A stretch of DNA of 64,000 bases from Pararhizobium sp. A13. GTDB taxonomy: Bacteria > Pseudomonadota > Alphaproteobacteria > Rhizobiales > Rhizobiaceae. The position numbers and the translations under genes were made by a program. Below the pieces are notes generated by a model. It saw nothing but the letters and a program-made list of their open reading frames with translations, was not told the origin of the DNA and did no database searches. This document shows positions 1-9,102 of the stretch, one piece after another (positions within the stretch are counted from its first letter, which is position 1; every line of letters begins with the position of its first letter). The stretch is from the NCBI RefSeq assembly GCF_040126305.1, contig NZ_CP149511.1, positions 620,001 to 684,000 on the forward strand, read 5' to 3'.

Positions 1-754
1 CTCGCCGGTGGTACACCTTTCCCACCTCGATGAACTTCGCCGAATCGCCGTCGACGAGAGCGGCATCACGCTGGGAGCGGGTGTCAGCTACAGCGAATCC
101 TATCCGGTGCTCACCGAGCACTTCCCGCAACTCACCGAACTCTGGGATCGCATCGGCGGCCAGCAGGTGCGCAACATGGGCACCATCGGCGGCAATATCG
201 CCAACGGCTCGCCGATCGGCGACACGCCGCCGGCACTGATCGCGCTTGCAGCTTCGGTGGTCCTGCGCAAGGGCACAGAGCAGCGCACTGTGCCGCTCGA
301 GAGCTTCTTCATCGGATATGGCAAGCAAGACCGTTTGCCTGGCGAATTCGTCGAAGCCGTGCGCATCCCCTTCCTGAACGAGAATGCGCGTTACGCCGTC
401 TACAAGATCACCAAGCGGCTGGACGAGGACATCTCCGCCGTCTGCGGCGCCTTCCGTCTGACCTTCGATGCCAACGGCAAGGTCGGCGATGCCGTGATCG
501 CCTATGGCGGTATGGCCGGTACGCCGAAGCGGGCGGAGAAAGCCGAAGCGGCGCTGAAAGGCGCCCATTGGAACGAAGCCACGATCGAAGCCGCCATGGA
601 CGCGCTGGGGGCGGACTACACGCCGCTGACCGACTGGCGGGCCTCGGCGGACTACCGCCTGCTGGTCGCAAAGAACCTCTTGCGTCGCTTCTATCTGGAG
701 ACGCAGGGCGCCGAGCCCGTGCGGCTCGACCGCAAGATCAAGCTGGCCGTGTGA
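1..754 (+). CDS. xdhA: Xanthine dehydrogenase small subunit, C-terminal part (window-truncated)
   Basis: The reading frame is open from base 2 and runs into the left edge, so the [2Fe-2S] domains and the true start lie outside. What remains is the FAD-binding domain of the molybdenum hydroxylase family, with the flavin-loop motif MGTIGGNIANGSPIGDTPPA (visible residues about 57-76), followed by the CO dehydrogenase flavoprotein C-terminal domain. The subunit passes electrons from the molybdenum centre through Fe-S clusters and FAD to NAD+ during oxidation of hypoxanthine and xanthine to urate. The stop is 12 bases before xdhB, so the two are cotranscribed. The GTG at position 8 is internal and not a real start. 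Confidence 0.93.
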   Translation, partial: SPVVHLSHLDELRRIAVDESGITLGAGVSYSESYPVLTEHFPQLTELWDRIGGQQVRNMGTIGGNIANGSPIGDTPPALIALAASVVLRKGTEQRTVPLESFFIGYGKQDRLPGEFVEAVRIPFLNENARYAVYKITKRLDEDISAVCGAFRLTFDANGKVGDAVIAYGGMAGTPKRAEKAEAALKGAHWNEATIEAAMDALGADYTPLTDWRASADYRLLVAKNLLRRFYLETQGAEPVRLDRKIKLAV

Positions 755-766
755 GGAGACGAGATC

Positions 767-3103
767 ATGAACGTGATGCAGCCCATCGACCGCATCCGCG
801 GCGGCGTGCATGAAAAGGAACGCCACGAATCCGGCCACAAGCATGTGACGGGAACGGCCGAATATATCGACGACATGCCGGAGCCCGCCGGCACCCTGCA
901 TGCCTATCTCGGCCTGTCTGAGCGCGCCCATGCTCAGATCCTGTCGATCAATTTCGACGCCGTGAAAACTGCTCCCGGCGTCATCGGTATCCTGGCGGCG
1001 GCGGATATTCCCGGCGAGAACGATGTCAGCCCGGCGCACAAGCACGACGATCCGGTCTTCGCCACCGAAAAGGTGGAATTCCACGGTCAGCCGATCTTCG
1101 CCGTCATTGCAGAAACACGCGATGCAGCCCGGCGGGCTGCGGCCAGGGTCAAGATCGAATACCGCGATCTGCCGCATGTCACCGACGTCATGGAAGCAGC
1201 GGCTGCCAATTATCCGCTGGTCATCGATCCCCTGAAGCTGGAGCGTGGCGATATCGCCGCCGGTTTTGCCAAGGCGAAGAATGTTGTCGAAGGTGAAATG
1301 CGTATCGGCGGCCAGGATCACTTCTATCTCGAAGGCCATATCTCCTTCGCCATCCCCGGAGAGGATGACGAGATCACCGTCTATTCCTCGACCCAGCATC
1401 CGAGCGAAACGCAGCATATGGTCGGCCAGGTGCTTGGCGTTCCCTCCAATGCCGTGACGATCAACGTGCGGCGCATGGGCGGCGCCTTCGGGGGCAAGGA
1501 AACGCAGGCAAACCTGTTTGCCTGCGTCGCCGCGTTGGCCGCGAAAAGATATCGCTGTGCGGTGAAAATCCGTCCGGACCGCGACGACGACATGACCGCG
1601 ACGGGCAAACGGCACGATTTCCACGTCGGCTACAAGGTCGGCTTCGACGACGATGGCCGTATCGAGGCGGTGGACGCCGTATTCTCGGCACGCTGCGGTT
1701 TTTCGGCCGATCTCTCCGGCCCGGTCACCGACCGCGCGCTGTTCCACGCCGACAACTGCTATTTCTACCCGAACGTCCGGTTGCGGTCGCGGCCGCTGAA
1801 GACCAATACCGTTTCCAACACGGCCTTCCGCGGCTTCGGCGGTCCACAGGGCATGGTCGGCGGGGAGCGGATGATCGAGGATGTCGCCTATGCGCTCGGC
1901 AAGGACCCGCTCGAAATCCGCAAACTGAACTTCTATGGCGGCGACGGGCGCAACCTGACGCCCTATCACCAGACCGTCGAGGACAACATCATCGGTCGCA
2001 TCATCGAGGAGTTGGAAACCTCCTGCGATTACGCCGCTCGCCGCGACGAGGTTCTTGCCTTCAACCGAGGTAGCACCGTCATCAAGCGCGGCATTGCGCT
2101 TACCCCGGTGAAATTCGGGATCTCCTTCACCAAGACGGAATACAACCAGGCCGGCGCGCTGGTCCATGTCTATTCGGATGGCTCAATCCATCTGAACCAC
2201 GGCGGCACGGAAATGGGGCAGGGCCTCTACACCAAGGTGGCCCAGGTCGTTGCCGACGAGTTCCAGGTCGATCTCGACCGGATCAAGGTGACAGCAACAA
2301 CGACGGGCAAGGTGCCGAACACCTCGGCCACCGCCGCCTCCTCCGGATCGGACTTGAACGGCATGGCCGCCGCCAACGCCGCGCAGCAGATCAAGGCGCG
2401 GCTTGTAAAGTTCGCTGCGGAACGTTGGGGCGTCAGCGAGAACGACGTTGCTTTCGAGCCGAACACCGTTCGCGTTGGTATCGAGCGCATTGCTTTTTCC
2501 GAGTTCATCAAGCTTGCCTATGGCTCGCGCATCCAGCTTTCGGCGGCCGGTTTCTACAAGACGCCAAAAATCCACTGGAACCGTTCGGAAGGCCGTGGCC
2601 GTCCCTTCTTCTACTATGCTTATGGCGCCTCCTGCTCGCAGGTCAGCGTCGATACGCTGACCGGCGAGTATCAGGTTGATCGCACCGATGTGCTGCATGA
2701 TGTCGGCAAGTCGCTGAACCCAGCGCTGGATATCGGCCAGGTGGAGGGTGCTTTCGTGCAGGGCATGGGCTGGCTGACGACGGAAGAACTCTGGTGGGAT
2801 GCCAAGGGGCGTCTGCGCACCCATGCGCCGTCGACCTACAAGATCCCGCTTGCCTCAGACCGGCCGCGCATCTTCAACGTCAAACTTGCCGAATGGTCGG
2901 TGAACCGCGAGGAAACGATCCGCCGCTCCAAGGCGGTCGGCGAACCACCCTTCATGCTGCCGATCTCGGTGCTCGAAGCGATCTCGATGGCGGCGGCGAG
3001 CGTTGCAGGGTATCGTATAGCGCCGCGCATCGATGCGCCGGCGACGCCGGAGCGTGTCCTGCTCGCCGTCGAACGCTTGCGGCGGGCCGCGAAGAACGGG
3101 TGA
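767..3103 (+). CDS. xdhB: Xanthine dehydrogenase large subunit, molybdopterin-binding
   Basis: 778 aa, the usual length for the separate bacterial XdhB chain. It shows the hallmarks of the molybdenum-binding subunit: MGGAFGGKE, FRGFGGPQG, GGTEMGQGLYTKVAQ, and near the C-terminus AVGEPPFML, whose glutamate (E726) is the expected catalytic base. It oxidises hypoxanthine and xanthine in the cytoplasm with XdhA. A GAGGAGACGAG ribosome-binding stretch precedes the ATG. It lies between xdhA and xdhC on the same strand with short gaps, a standard xdhABC order. No lesion was seen. Confidence 0.96.
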   Translation: MNVMQPIDRIRGGVHEKERHESGHKHVTGTAEYIDDMPEPAGTLHAYLGLSERAHAQILSINFDAVKTAPGVIGILAAADIPGENDVSPAHKHDDPVFATEKVEFHGQPIFAVIAETRDAARRAAARVKIEYRDLPHVTDVMEAAAANYPLVIDPLKLERGDIAAGFAKAKNVVEGEMRIGGQDHFYLEGHISFAIPGEDDEITVYSSTQHPSETQHMVGQVLGVPSNAVTINVRRMGGAFGGKETQANLFACVAALAAKRYRCAVKIRPDRDDDMTATGKRHDFHVGYKVGFDDDGRIEAVDAVFSARCGFSADLSGPVTDRALFHADNCYFYPNVRLRSRPLKTNTVSNTAFRGFGGPQGMVGGERMIEDVAYALGKDPLEIRKLNFYGGDGRNLTPYHQTVEDNIIGRIIEELETSCDYAARRDEVLAFNRGSTVIKRGIALTPVKFGISFTKTEYNQAGALVHVYSDGSIHLNHGGTEMGQGLYTKVAQVVADEFQVDLDRIKVTATTTGKVPNTSATAASSGSDLNGMAAANAAQQIKARLVKFAAERWGVSENDVAFEPNTVRVGIERIAFSEFIKLAYGSRIQLSAAGFYKTPKIHWNRSEGRGRPFFYYAYGASCSQVSVDTLTGEYQVDRTDVLHDVGKSLNPALDIGQVEGAFVQGMGWLTTEELWWDAKGRLRTHAPSTYKIPLASDRPRIFNVKLAEWSVNREETIRRSKAVGEPPFMLPISVLEAISMAAASVAGYRIAPRIDAPATPERVLLAVERLRRAAKNG

Positions 3104-3108
3104 TTGGC

Positions 3109-3984
3109 ATGGCTGCCAGACGCGAAGACATCAGGGATTTTCTGTACCGCGAACCGGACTGCGTGCTCGTCGAGGTGACCGGAGCTGCCGGTTCGACGCC
3201 GCGCGACACCGATGCCTGGATGCTGGTGGCAGCTGACAGTCTCTTCGGGACGGTCGGGGGTGGTCAGCTTGAATATATGGCGATCGATCACGCCCGGCGG
3301 GCCTTGCGGCAGGGTGTTCCTGCCGAGGCTATGAACGTCCCGCTCGGCCCGGAAATCGGTCAGTGCTGCGGCGGCCGTGTGGGCTTGTCCTTCACGGCGC
3401 TGACCCCGGATGTCGCCGCCTTCCTGATTGCAAGGAGCGACCGCGAAATGGCAGAACGCCCGCATGTCTACGTCTTCGGTGCCGGCCATGTCGGTGACGC
3501 CTTGGCTATGGCTTTGTCCCTGGCGCCGGTGCGCACCGTGCTTGTGGATACCCGCGAGGAGGAGCTGTCGGCGTCGAATGTGGAGGGTATTGAAACCTGC
3601 CTGACAGCGATGCCGGAAGCGGTCGTGCGCGATGCCCCGCCCGGCAGTTCGTTTGTCATTCTCACCCACGACCATGCGCTGGATTTCCTGATTGCCGCCG
3701 AAGCATTGCGCCGCGACGATGCCGCTTACGTCGGCATGATCGGCTCGAAGACCAAACGCGCCACCTTCAAGAACTGGCTGTCGCGCGAAATCGGGCGGCC
3801 GGAACTTTTCGGCCGGCTGATCTGCCCGATCGGCGGCACGGCGGTCAAAGACAAGCGTCCCGCGGTCATCGCAGCCCTCGCGGCCGCCGAGATCATGACG
3901 GCGGCGCTGAATTATGACGTGCAGAGGCATTCTCCAACAAAAGCCGGGCTGGGCGAGAGTTCGAAGACCACATTGCCGCACTGA
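3109..3984 (+). CDS. xdhC: XdhC, molybdenum cofactor insertion/protection factor for xanthine dehydrogenase
   Basis: 291 aa from the ATG five bases after the xdhB stop; the longer open frame to the left overlaps xdhB and is not used. An N-terminal XdhC/CoxI segment with a GQCCGGRV motif is followed by a Rossmann domain (VYVFGAGHVGDALA) and the family's C-terminal block containing YVGMIGSKTKR. By family knowledge it binds sulfurated molybdenum cofactor and delivers it to XdhB, so it is needed for enzyme activity but is not part of the final enzyme. It is the last gene of the xdhABC operon. Confidence 0.94.
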   Translation: MAARREDIRDFLYREPDCVLVEVTGAAGSTPRDTDAWMLVAADSLFGTVGGGQLEYMAIDHARRALRQGVPAEAMNVPLGPEIGQCCGGRVGLSFTALTPDVAAFLIARSDREMAERPHVYVFGAGHVGDALAMALSLAPVRTVLVDTREEELSASNVEGIETCLTAMPEAVVRDAPPGSSFVILTHDHALDFLIAAEALRRDDAAYVGMIGSKTKRATFKNWLSREIGRPELFGRLICPIGGTAVKDKRPAVIAALAAAEIMTAALNYDVQRHSPTKAGLGESSKTTLPH

Positions 3985-3997
3985 GGGCAATTCGCGA

Positions 3998-4411
3998 TTA
4001 CATCCAAGGATTGAGGCAGCTCAGGCGGAGCGGTTCAAAATGCGCCGTGTTGCAGGTAACGATTTCGAGTTGATGCACGATCGCTGTCGCTGCGATCATC
4101 GCATCCGCCGAGGGCCGTTTGTCGGCCGTCGGCAGCCTGCCCGTGACGGAGGCGATTTCGAGATCGAAGGGCAGGATGCGGCCTTCGAACCCTGCGAGAA
4201 CGACATCCGTCAACCAGCGCGCCAGTTCATCGGCAAATTCGGGATCATGGCTTCGTTCGCGCATGATGCCGAATCCGATCTCCATGATCGTTACGGTCGA
4301 GAGGTAAGCGGTGTCGGCATCGAAACTGGCGAGGAAATTGCGGAACTCGGCGCTCTGAGTTTCAGGCCGGCGCGCGGCCGAAACGACGTTGGTATCGAGA
4401 AGAAAGGCCAT
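3998..4411 (-). CDS. PIN-domain toxin (VapC/FitB type), fourth acidic residue replaced
   Basis: 137 aa, full length for the FitB-like VapC family. It begins MAFLLDTNVVS (D6), with E44 in TVTIMEIGFG and D103 in SADAMIAATA, three acidic residues of the PIN nuclease site, and ends with the usual LNPW. The fourth acidic position, normally NxxDF, reads NTAHF (H124 instead of D). By family knowledge these proteins are Mg-dependent RNases. The partner antitoxin directly upstream carries an in-frame stop (next feature), so toxin activity may be weakened. The pair lies convergent with xdhC and splits the purine locus. Confidence 0.85.
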   Translation of the reverse strand: MAFLLDTNVVSAARRPETQSAEFRNFLASFDADTAYLSTVTIMEIGFGIMRERSHDPEFADELARWLTDVVLAGFEGRILPFDLEIASVTGRLPTADKRPSADAMIAATAIVHQLEIVTCNTAHFEPLRLSCLNPWM

Positions 4412-4452
4412 CAGAACGCGAAGTCACGTCCCGATATATAGAGCCTTTCCGG

Positions 4453-4671
4453 CTAAAAATCGTTGCCTGAATCCGGTGAACGGTCGGCCAGCGCGTCCAG
4501 CAGGGTCTTCGGCTTCCTCTAGTTCGTGGTGAAATCCGCATAGGTGACGAGGACATAGCTCGCCTCGCCGTGCTCCGTGATCACGAGTGGCTGCTTGTCC
4601 GCTTCCTTTTTTGCCCGGTTCGGATTCTGGTTGAACGCGGCGCTGGTCATCGAAGACAATTTCATTGCCAT
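4453..4671 (-). pseudogene. Phd/YefM-type antitoxin interrupted by an in-frame amber codon
   Basis: From the ATG at 4671 the frame reads MAMKLSSMTSAAFNQNPNRA and on through VITEHGEASYVLVTYADF, typical of prevent-host-death antitoxins. TAG then stops it at codon 51 (4519-4521). The same frame resumes as RKPKTLLDALADRSPDSGNDF and stops at 4453. The first half keeps the DNA-binding/dimer domain; the lost tail is the part that normally caps the toxin. The single-codon break without frame change points to a nonsense substitution. A shortened 50-aa repressor could still be made. Confidence 0.75.
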
Positions 4672-4683
4672 TCCTCACAGCCT

Positions 4684-5598
4684 CTATTCCAGCATCTTGC
4701 CGATCAGCCGCTGACAGCGCTCGGCCATGAAATCAATCATCAGCCGGACCTTCGGATCCTGAAAGCGCTTGTGCGGATAGATTGCTGCGAGCTGAACGCT
4801 GGCCGGCGGTGTATCCTTCAGGATCTCGACCAGTGTGCCGTCGTTCAGATAGCTTTTTACCTCGAAGAGCGGCTTGTTGATGATGCCGCGGCCTTCCAGT
4901 GCCCATTGCGTCAGGACGTCGCCGTCGTCGGAATCATAGGGGCCGCCGATCTCGAACTTGCGGATACCGTCCGGCATCTGCAGGTTCCAGTAATACTCTT
5001 TGGAACCGGGATAGCGCAGCAGCAGGCAGTCGTGCTTGTCAGCGATCAGAGCATCCGGCGTTTCCGGCGTGCCGCGCTTTTCCAGATAGCCGGGCGCGGC
5101 GCAGACGACGCGCTGACAGTTCAAAATGCCGCGCATGCGCAGGTTCGAATCCTCGAGCACGCCGAGCTTGAAGGCGACGTCGACGCCCTCGCTCAAAATA
5201 TCGACATTGTGGTCGGAGAGACGCAGGCGCACCTCGATATCCGGATATTTATCGTGGAACTCCGGAATGCCCGACGCGATCAGGCGCCGGCCAATGCCGA
5301 GCGGTGCGGTGATCCGGAGCGAGCCCTTCGGATTGTGCGAGAGGTCGGCGATCGCGCTTTCGGCCTCGTTCACCGCCTCGATGATTTTCACGGCGCCCTG
5401 GTAGAAGACGCGGCCGTGTTCGGTCGGCGAGAGCTTGCGTGTCGTGCGGTTGAACAGGCGCACACCGAGATGCCGTTCCAGTTCCTTGATACGGTTGCTG
5501 GCGACGGCAGGGGTCACCCGCTGGTCGCGGCCGGCGGAGGAAAGGGTGCCGAGTTCGACGACCCGGACGAAGACGCGCACATTATCGAGATAAGACAT
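4684..5598 (-). CDS. LysR-family transcriptional regulator of the purine locus
   Basis: 304 aa with the N-terminal winged helix-turn-helix (about residues 3-60; LSSAGRDQRVTPAVASNRI is the recognition helix region) and the LysR substrate-binding domain from about residue 90. It is transcribed divergently from puuD-guaD and follows xdhABC, so urate, guanine or another purine intermediate is a plausible co-inducer; this is inferred from position only. The start ATG at 5598 leaves 138 bases to puuD, room for a shared control region. The gene ends 12 bases before the decayed antitoxin. Confidence 0.88.
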   Translation of the reverse strand: MSYLDNVRVFVRVVELGTLSSAGRDQRVTPAVASNRIKELERHLGVRLFNRTTRKLSPTEHGRVFYQGAVKIIEAVNEAESAIADLSHNPKGSLRITAPLGIGRRLIASGIPEFHDKYPDIEVRLRLSDHNVDILSEGVDVAFKLGVLEDSNLRMRGILNCQRVVCAAPGYLEKRGTPETPDALIADKHDCLLLRYPGSKEYYWNLQMPDGIRKFEIGGPYDSDDGDVLTQWALEGRGIINKPLFEVKSYLNDGTLVEILKDTPPASVQLAAIYPHKRFQDPKVRLMIDFMAERCQRLIGKMLE

Positions 5599-5736
5599 GA
5601 CGCTTTTCTACCATATTGCCAACCGAACCACAGCGGGGGTGATCTTATAGATTTTTTTGAAAGTGTTGGGGATTAACCGGCATTTCGGCGAAGATCGCGC
5701 AATGGCAAAACTCTCCCAAACAGGGGGAGAACCCAT
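5599..5736. promoter_or_regulatory. Divergent control region between lysR and puuD
   Basis: This 138-base gap separates two divergent start codons. A purine-rich ribosome-binding site (CAGGGGGAGAA) stands just before the puuD ATG. An AT-rich stretch around 5640-5675 is the likely promoter core. LysR sites of the T-N11-A type are probable here, but none stands out enough to place. Confidence 0.4.
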
Positions 5737-6972
5737 ATGTATGAATATGCCATTGCCTGGGACTGGCTGACCTTCGCCGTCCGTTGGCTTCACGTCATCA
5801 CCGGCATCGCGTGGATCGGTTCGTCGTTCTACTTCGTCGCGCTGGACCTCGGTCTGCGCAAGCGCCCGGATCTTCCGGCCGGCGCCCATGGCGAGGAATG
5901 GCAGGTCCATGGCGGCGGGTTTTATCACATCCAGAAATATCTGGTGGCGCCAGCCAACATGCCGGAGCACCTGATCTGGTTCAAATGGGAAAGTTACGTC
6001 ACCTGGCTGTCGGGCTTCGGCATGCTGTGTCTGGTCTACTATGCCGGTGCCGACCTCTATCTGATCGATCCGAACGTGCTCGACGTCTCCAAGCCGATTG
6101 CGATCGGCATCTCGCTTGCGTCGATCGCCTTCGGTTGGATCATCTACGACCTGATCTGCAAGTCGCCCTTCGGTAACGACAATACGCGGCTGATGGTGCT
6201 GCTCTACTTCATCCTTGTCGGGATGGCCTGGGGCTATACCCAGCTCTTCACCGGCCGCGCCGCCTTCCTGCATCTCGGTGCGTTTACCGCGACCATTATG
6301 TCGGCGAACGTGTTCTTCATCATCATTCCGAACCAGAAGATCGTGGTGGCGGAGCTGATTGCTGGCCGCATACCGGATGCGAAATACGGCAAGATCGCCA
6401 AGCAGCGCTCGACGCACAACAACTATCTGACGCTTCCGGTCCTGTTCCTGATGCTGTCGAACCATTATCCACTGGCGTTCGGCACCACGTACAACTGGAT
6501 CATTGCCTCGCTCGTCTTCCTGATGGGCGTTACTATCCGACACTATTTCAACACGCGCCACGCCAATGCCGGCAACCCGACCTGGACCTGGCTGGCGACA
6601 GCGCTCCTCTTCATCGCGATCATGTGGCTGTCGACCGTTCCGAAGATCCTGAGCGGCGAGCCGGAAAAGGTCTCGGCGGCGCAGCAGCCGTTCATCACGG
6701 CGGAGGCGTTTCCGAAGGTGCGCGACACGATCCTCGGACGCTGTTCCATGTGCCATGCCAAGGAGCCCGGCTGGGAGGGCATGATCGTGCCGCCCAAAGG
6801 CGTGATGCTGGAGAACGACGCCCAGATCGCCGCCCATGCCCGTGAAATCTATCTGCAGGCGGGGCGCTCGCATGCGATGCCGCCGGCCAATGTCACCGCC
6901 ATTTCCGACGACGAGCGCAAGCTGCTGGTCGCCTGGTACGAAGCGGTTGTAAACGGAGGAAAAACCCAATGA
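5737..6972 (+). CDS. puuD: Membrane-bound urate oxidase with C-terminal cytochrome c domain (PuuD)
   Basis: 411 aa. The first 300 residues form a polytopic membrane domain with several hydrophobic helices (for example 12-36, 88-108, 121-141, 152-170, 185-200, 286-302) and an N-terminal WLHVITGIAWIGSSF block. The C-terminal 100 residues carry a single haem motif CSMCH (C336, C339, H340), expected on the periplasmic side, with a MPPANVT segment that could supply the methionine ligand. By family knowledge PuuD oxidises urate to 5-hydroxyisourate, passing electrons to cytochrome c instead of making hydrogen peroxide. Its stop overlaps the guaD start (ATGA). Confidence 0.93.
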   Translation: MYEYAIAWDWLTFAVRWLHVITGIAWIGSSFYFVALDLGLRKRPDLPAGAHGEEWQVHGGGFYHIQKYLVAPANMPEHLIWFKWESYVTWLSGFGMLCLVYYAGADLYLIDPNVLDVSKPIAIGISLASIAFGWIIYDLICKSPFGNDNTRLMVLLYFILVGMAWGYTQLFTGRAAFLHLGAFTATIMSANVFFIIIPNQKIVVAELIAGRIPDAKYGKIAKQRSTHNNYLTLPVLFLMLSNHYPLAFGTTYNWIIASLVFLMGVTIRHYFNTRHANAGNPTWTWLATALLFIAIMWLSTVPKILSGEPEKVSAAQQPFITAEAFPKVRDTILGRCSMCHAKEPGWEGMIVPPKGVMLENDAQIAAHAREIYLQAGRSHAMPPANVTAISDDERKLLVAWYEAVVNGGKTQ

Positions 6973-8303
6973 CCGAACTCCTGATCCGCGGACGCGTCCT
7001 CACTTTCGTCAATGAGCCGCAGGGTATCGATGATGCCGCATCCTATCGCTACGTGGAGGACGGGGCGGTGCTGATGCGCAATGGCAAGGTGGCAATGGCG
7101 GGGGAACATGCCGAAGTGAGCCGCATGGCCGCGCCTAGCGTCACTGTCGCCGACCACCGGCCGCACCTTGTGCTTCCCGGGCTGATCGACACGCATCTGC
7201 ATTTCCCACAGACGCAGGCGATCGCCTCCTATGGGGCGCAACTGCTGGAATGGCTGAACACCTACATCTTCGTCGAAGAGCAGAAATTCGCGCAAGCCGA
7301 ACATGCCGCCTTCATCGCCGGGCGGTTCATGGACGAGCTTCTGTCGAACGGCACGACGACGGCCGCCGCCTATTGCTCGGTTCACCCGCAAAGCGTCGAC
7401 GCCTATTTCACCGCGGCCGAACAGCGCGGCATGCTGATGATCGGCGGCAAGGTGATGATGGACCGCAATGCGCCCGACGCGCTTAAGGACACGCCGCAGC
7501 AGGGCTATGACGAGACGAAGCGGCTGATCGGCAAATGGCATGGACGGGGCAGGGCGCACTATGCGATCAGCCCGCGTTTCGCCATCACCTCGACGCCGGA
7601 ACAGATGGAGATGAGCCGGGCGCTGGTGGCCGAACACCGCGATTGCTACGTGCAGACGCATCTGTCGGAAAACAGGGACGAGATCGCCTTTGCCACCTCG
7701 CTCTATCCGGATGCGAAGGACTATACCGACATCTATGCCCGCTACGATCTTTTGACAAACAGGACGCTGCTCGGTCATTGCATTTATCTCAGCGACCGGG
7801 AGATTTCGGTGCTGGCCGAGACCGGCGCGGTCGGCGTCTTCTGCCCGACCTCCAATCTCTTTCTCGGTTCCGGCCTGTTCGACCGCGACCGCTTCGACAG
7901 GCTCGGCGCACGTTGGTCGGTGGCGACCGATGTCGGGGCGGGCACCAGCTTCTCGATGCTGGAGACGATGGACGAGGCCTACAAGGTGCTGCATTTGCAG
8001 GGTCAGCGGCTGTCGCCGCTCAATTCCTTCTACCGCATGACGCTTGGCAACGCCCGAGCGCTGCGTCTTCAAGACCGGATCGGCTCGCTGCATGCCGGGG
8101 CCGATGCCGATATCGTCATCCTCGACTCGCGCGGCAAGTCGGCGATGGAGCTTCGGATGAGGACGGCGCAATCGCTGGTCGAGGAATTGTTCATCCTGCA
8201 GACCATGGGGGATGATCGCTGCGTGGCTGAGGTCTATGTGGCCGGCAAGGCGATGAAGGGGCGGAAGGTGGTTGCCGCCAGGCGGGAGCTGGAGACGGCG
8301 TGA
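6969..8303 (+). CDS. guaD: Guanine deaminase
   Basis: 444 aa of the amidohydrolase superfamily. Metal-binding motif GLIDTHLHFPQTQ (H76, H78), guanine deaminase signature residues in HLSENRDE and LGHCIYLS, and the catalytic aspartate region SVATDVGAGTSFS are all present. It converts guanine to xanthine, feeding XdhAB. The start codon overlaps the puuD stop by four bases, so translation is coupled. With xdhABC and puuD it gives guanine to xanthine to urate to 5-hydroxyisourate. HIU hydrolase and OHCU decarboxylase genes are not in the window. Confidence 0.95.
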   Translation: MTELLIRGRVLTFVNEPQGIDDAASYRYVEDGAVLMRNGKVAMAGEHAEVSRMAAPSVTVADHRPHLVLPGLIDTHLHFPQTQAIASYGAQLLEWLNTYIFVEEQKFAQAEHAAFIAGRFMDELLSNGTTTAAAYCSVHPQSVDAYFTAAEQRGMLMIGGKVMMDRNAPDALKDTPQQGYDETKRLIGKWHGRGRAHYAISPRFAITSTPEQMEMSRALVAEHRDCYVQTHLSENRDEIAFATSLYPDAKDYTDIYARYDLLTNRTLLGHCIYLSDREISVLAETGAVGVFCPTSNLFLGSGLFDRDRFDRLGARWSVATDVGAGTSFSMLETMDEAYKVLHLQGQRLSPLNSFYRMTLGNARALRLQDRIGSLHAGADADIVILDSRGKSAMELRMRTAQSLVEELFILQTMGDDRCVAEVYVAGKAMKGRKVVAARRELETA

Positions 8304-8310
8304 GCTTTCA

Positions 8311-8347
8311 CCCTCCCCTTGAGGGGAGGGTCGGAGCGAAGCTCCGG
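8311..8347. repeat. GC-rich palindromic pair after guaD (dispersed repeat and possible terminator)
   Basis: CCCTCCCC-TTGA-GGGGAGGG (8311-8330) is a perfect 8-bp stem with a 4-base loop, followed at once by a second stem GGAGC-GAA-GCTCC (8333-8345). It begins eight bases after the guaD stop. Such paired palindromes are typical dispersed intergenic repeats of rhizobial genomes. No T-run follows, so intrinsic termination is uncertain. Confidence 0.6.
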
Positions 8348-8574
8348 GGCGGGGTCGTGGAGCGATTTAAGCCTAGCTTCCCAAGCTGACCTTCGGGCAT
8401 CCCCGTTGCCGCGCCGTGACGACGATCGACTGGTAGTTTTACCAGTTGCGCAAAGCTTGTTGCGTTCATACCGATAGGTTCTTGTCATCTTGTCGCCTCG
8501 CTTCGAGACACGGCCATTGTAGCTGACCTCGCCGGAATCGAGGACGGCCGGGATGGCGCGGCTTAGACGCTGGC
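8348..8574. other. Intergenic stretch with one weak minus-strand ORF
   Basis: No recognisable gene. A minus-strand frame from an ATG at 8488 (beginning MTRTYRYERNKL, rich in Ser/Arg) could encode about 80 residues, but it reads out through the palindromic repeat and has only a weak ribosome-binding site. I regard it as doubtful. Confidence 0.3.
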
Positions 8575-9102
8575 TCACAACTTCCCGAACGCCACGCTTC
8601 TCCAACCCCAGCCGGCCCGATGAGCCGCGTCAATTAGGGGCGTCTTTATTTCGGCAGTATTGAAGCGATATTCGTAAACCTTGCCGTAGGACAAATCTTC
8701 CTTGAAGGCGAAGGCCATGCCGAAGCTTTTTTCCCACTTTCGACCGCGAAACGTATCAGCGCTCAACGCAAGCGTTGGCATGCCGGCGCGCCATTCGACA
8801 GACCATTCCTGATCGACGGCGCGGACTTCGCAATCGGCAGCATCGAATTTCATCAACACCTTGAACACCCTTTGCAGCCCGGCTTTGGCAAAAAGTTCGT
8901 ACCAGCGGGCATCAACGATCTTCCATTCCGCGACGAGATCGACGCCTTCCGGCTTGCCGTCACGAATGATGAACGGCGCAGTCTTTCTATTGATGGCGAG
9001 AAGATTATTGCGAAGCGCTGCGGTCGATTGGCGGTCCACGCCCTTCGGCGCCGGTTTATATCCTATCAGCCAGTCGAACAATTTCACGGCAGGTTTCCTC
9101 AA
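8575..9102 (-). CDS. Conserved-looking hypothetical protein, 175 aa
   Basis: Not recognised. The frame is clean, with ordinary composition: a charged N-terminal segment (KLFDWLIGYKPAPKG), a central region rich in aromatic residues (WSVEWRAGM) and a C-terminal WGWRSV block. There is no signal peptide or membrane helix, so it is probably cytoplasmic. It stands alone between guaD (convergent) and the decayed stretch to the right. Codon use resembles the neighbours, which supports a real gene. No function is proposed. Confidence 0.6.
   Translation of the reverse strand: MRKPAVKLFDWLIGYKPAPKGVDRQSTAALRNNLLAINRKTAPFIIRDGKPEGVDLVAEWKIVDARWYELFAKAGLQRVFKVLMKFDAADCEVRAVDQEWSVEWRAGMPTLALSADTFRGRKWEKSFGMAFAFKEDLSYGKVYEYRFNTAEIKTPLIDAAHRAGWGWRSVAFGKL

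Noticed and set aside
2794..3108. N-terminal extension of XdhC
   Set aside because: It overlaps xdhB in another frame; ATG 3109 gives the family length.
6849..8171. 440-codon minus-strand frame opposite guaD
   Set aside because: Complementary to the well-supported guaD; Arg/His-rich and unlike any protein.
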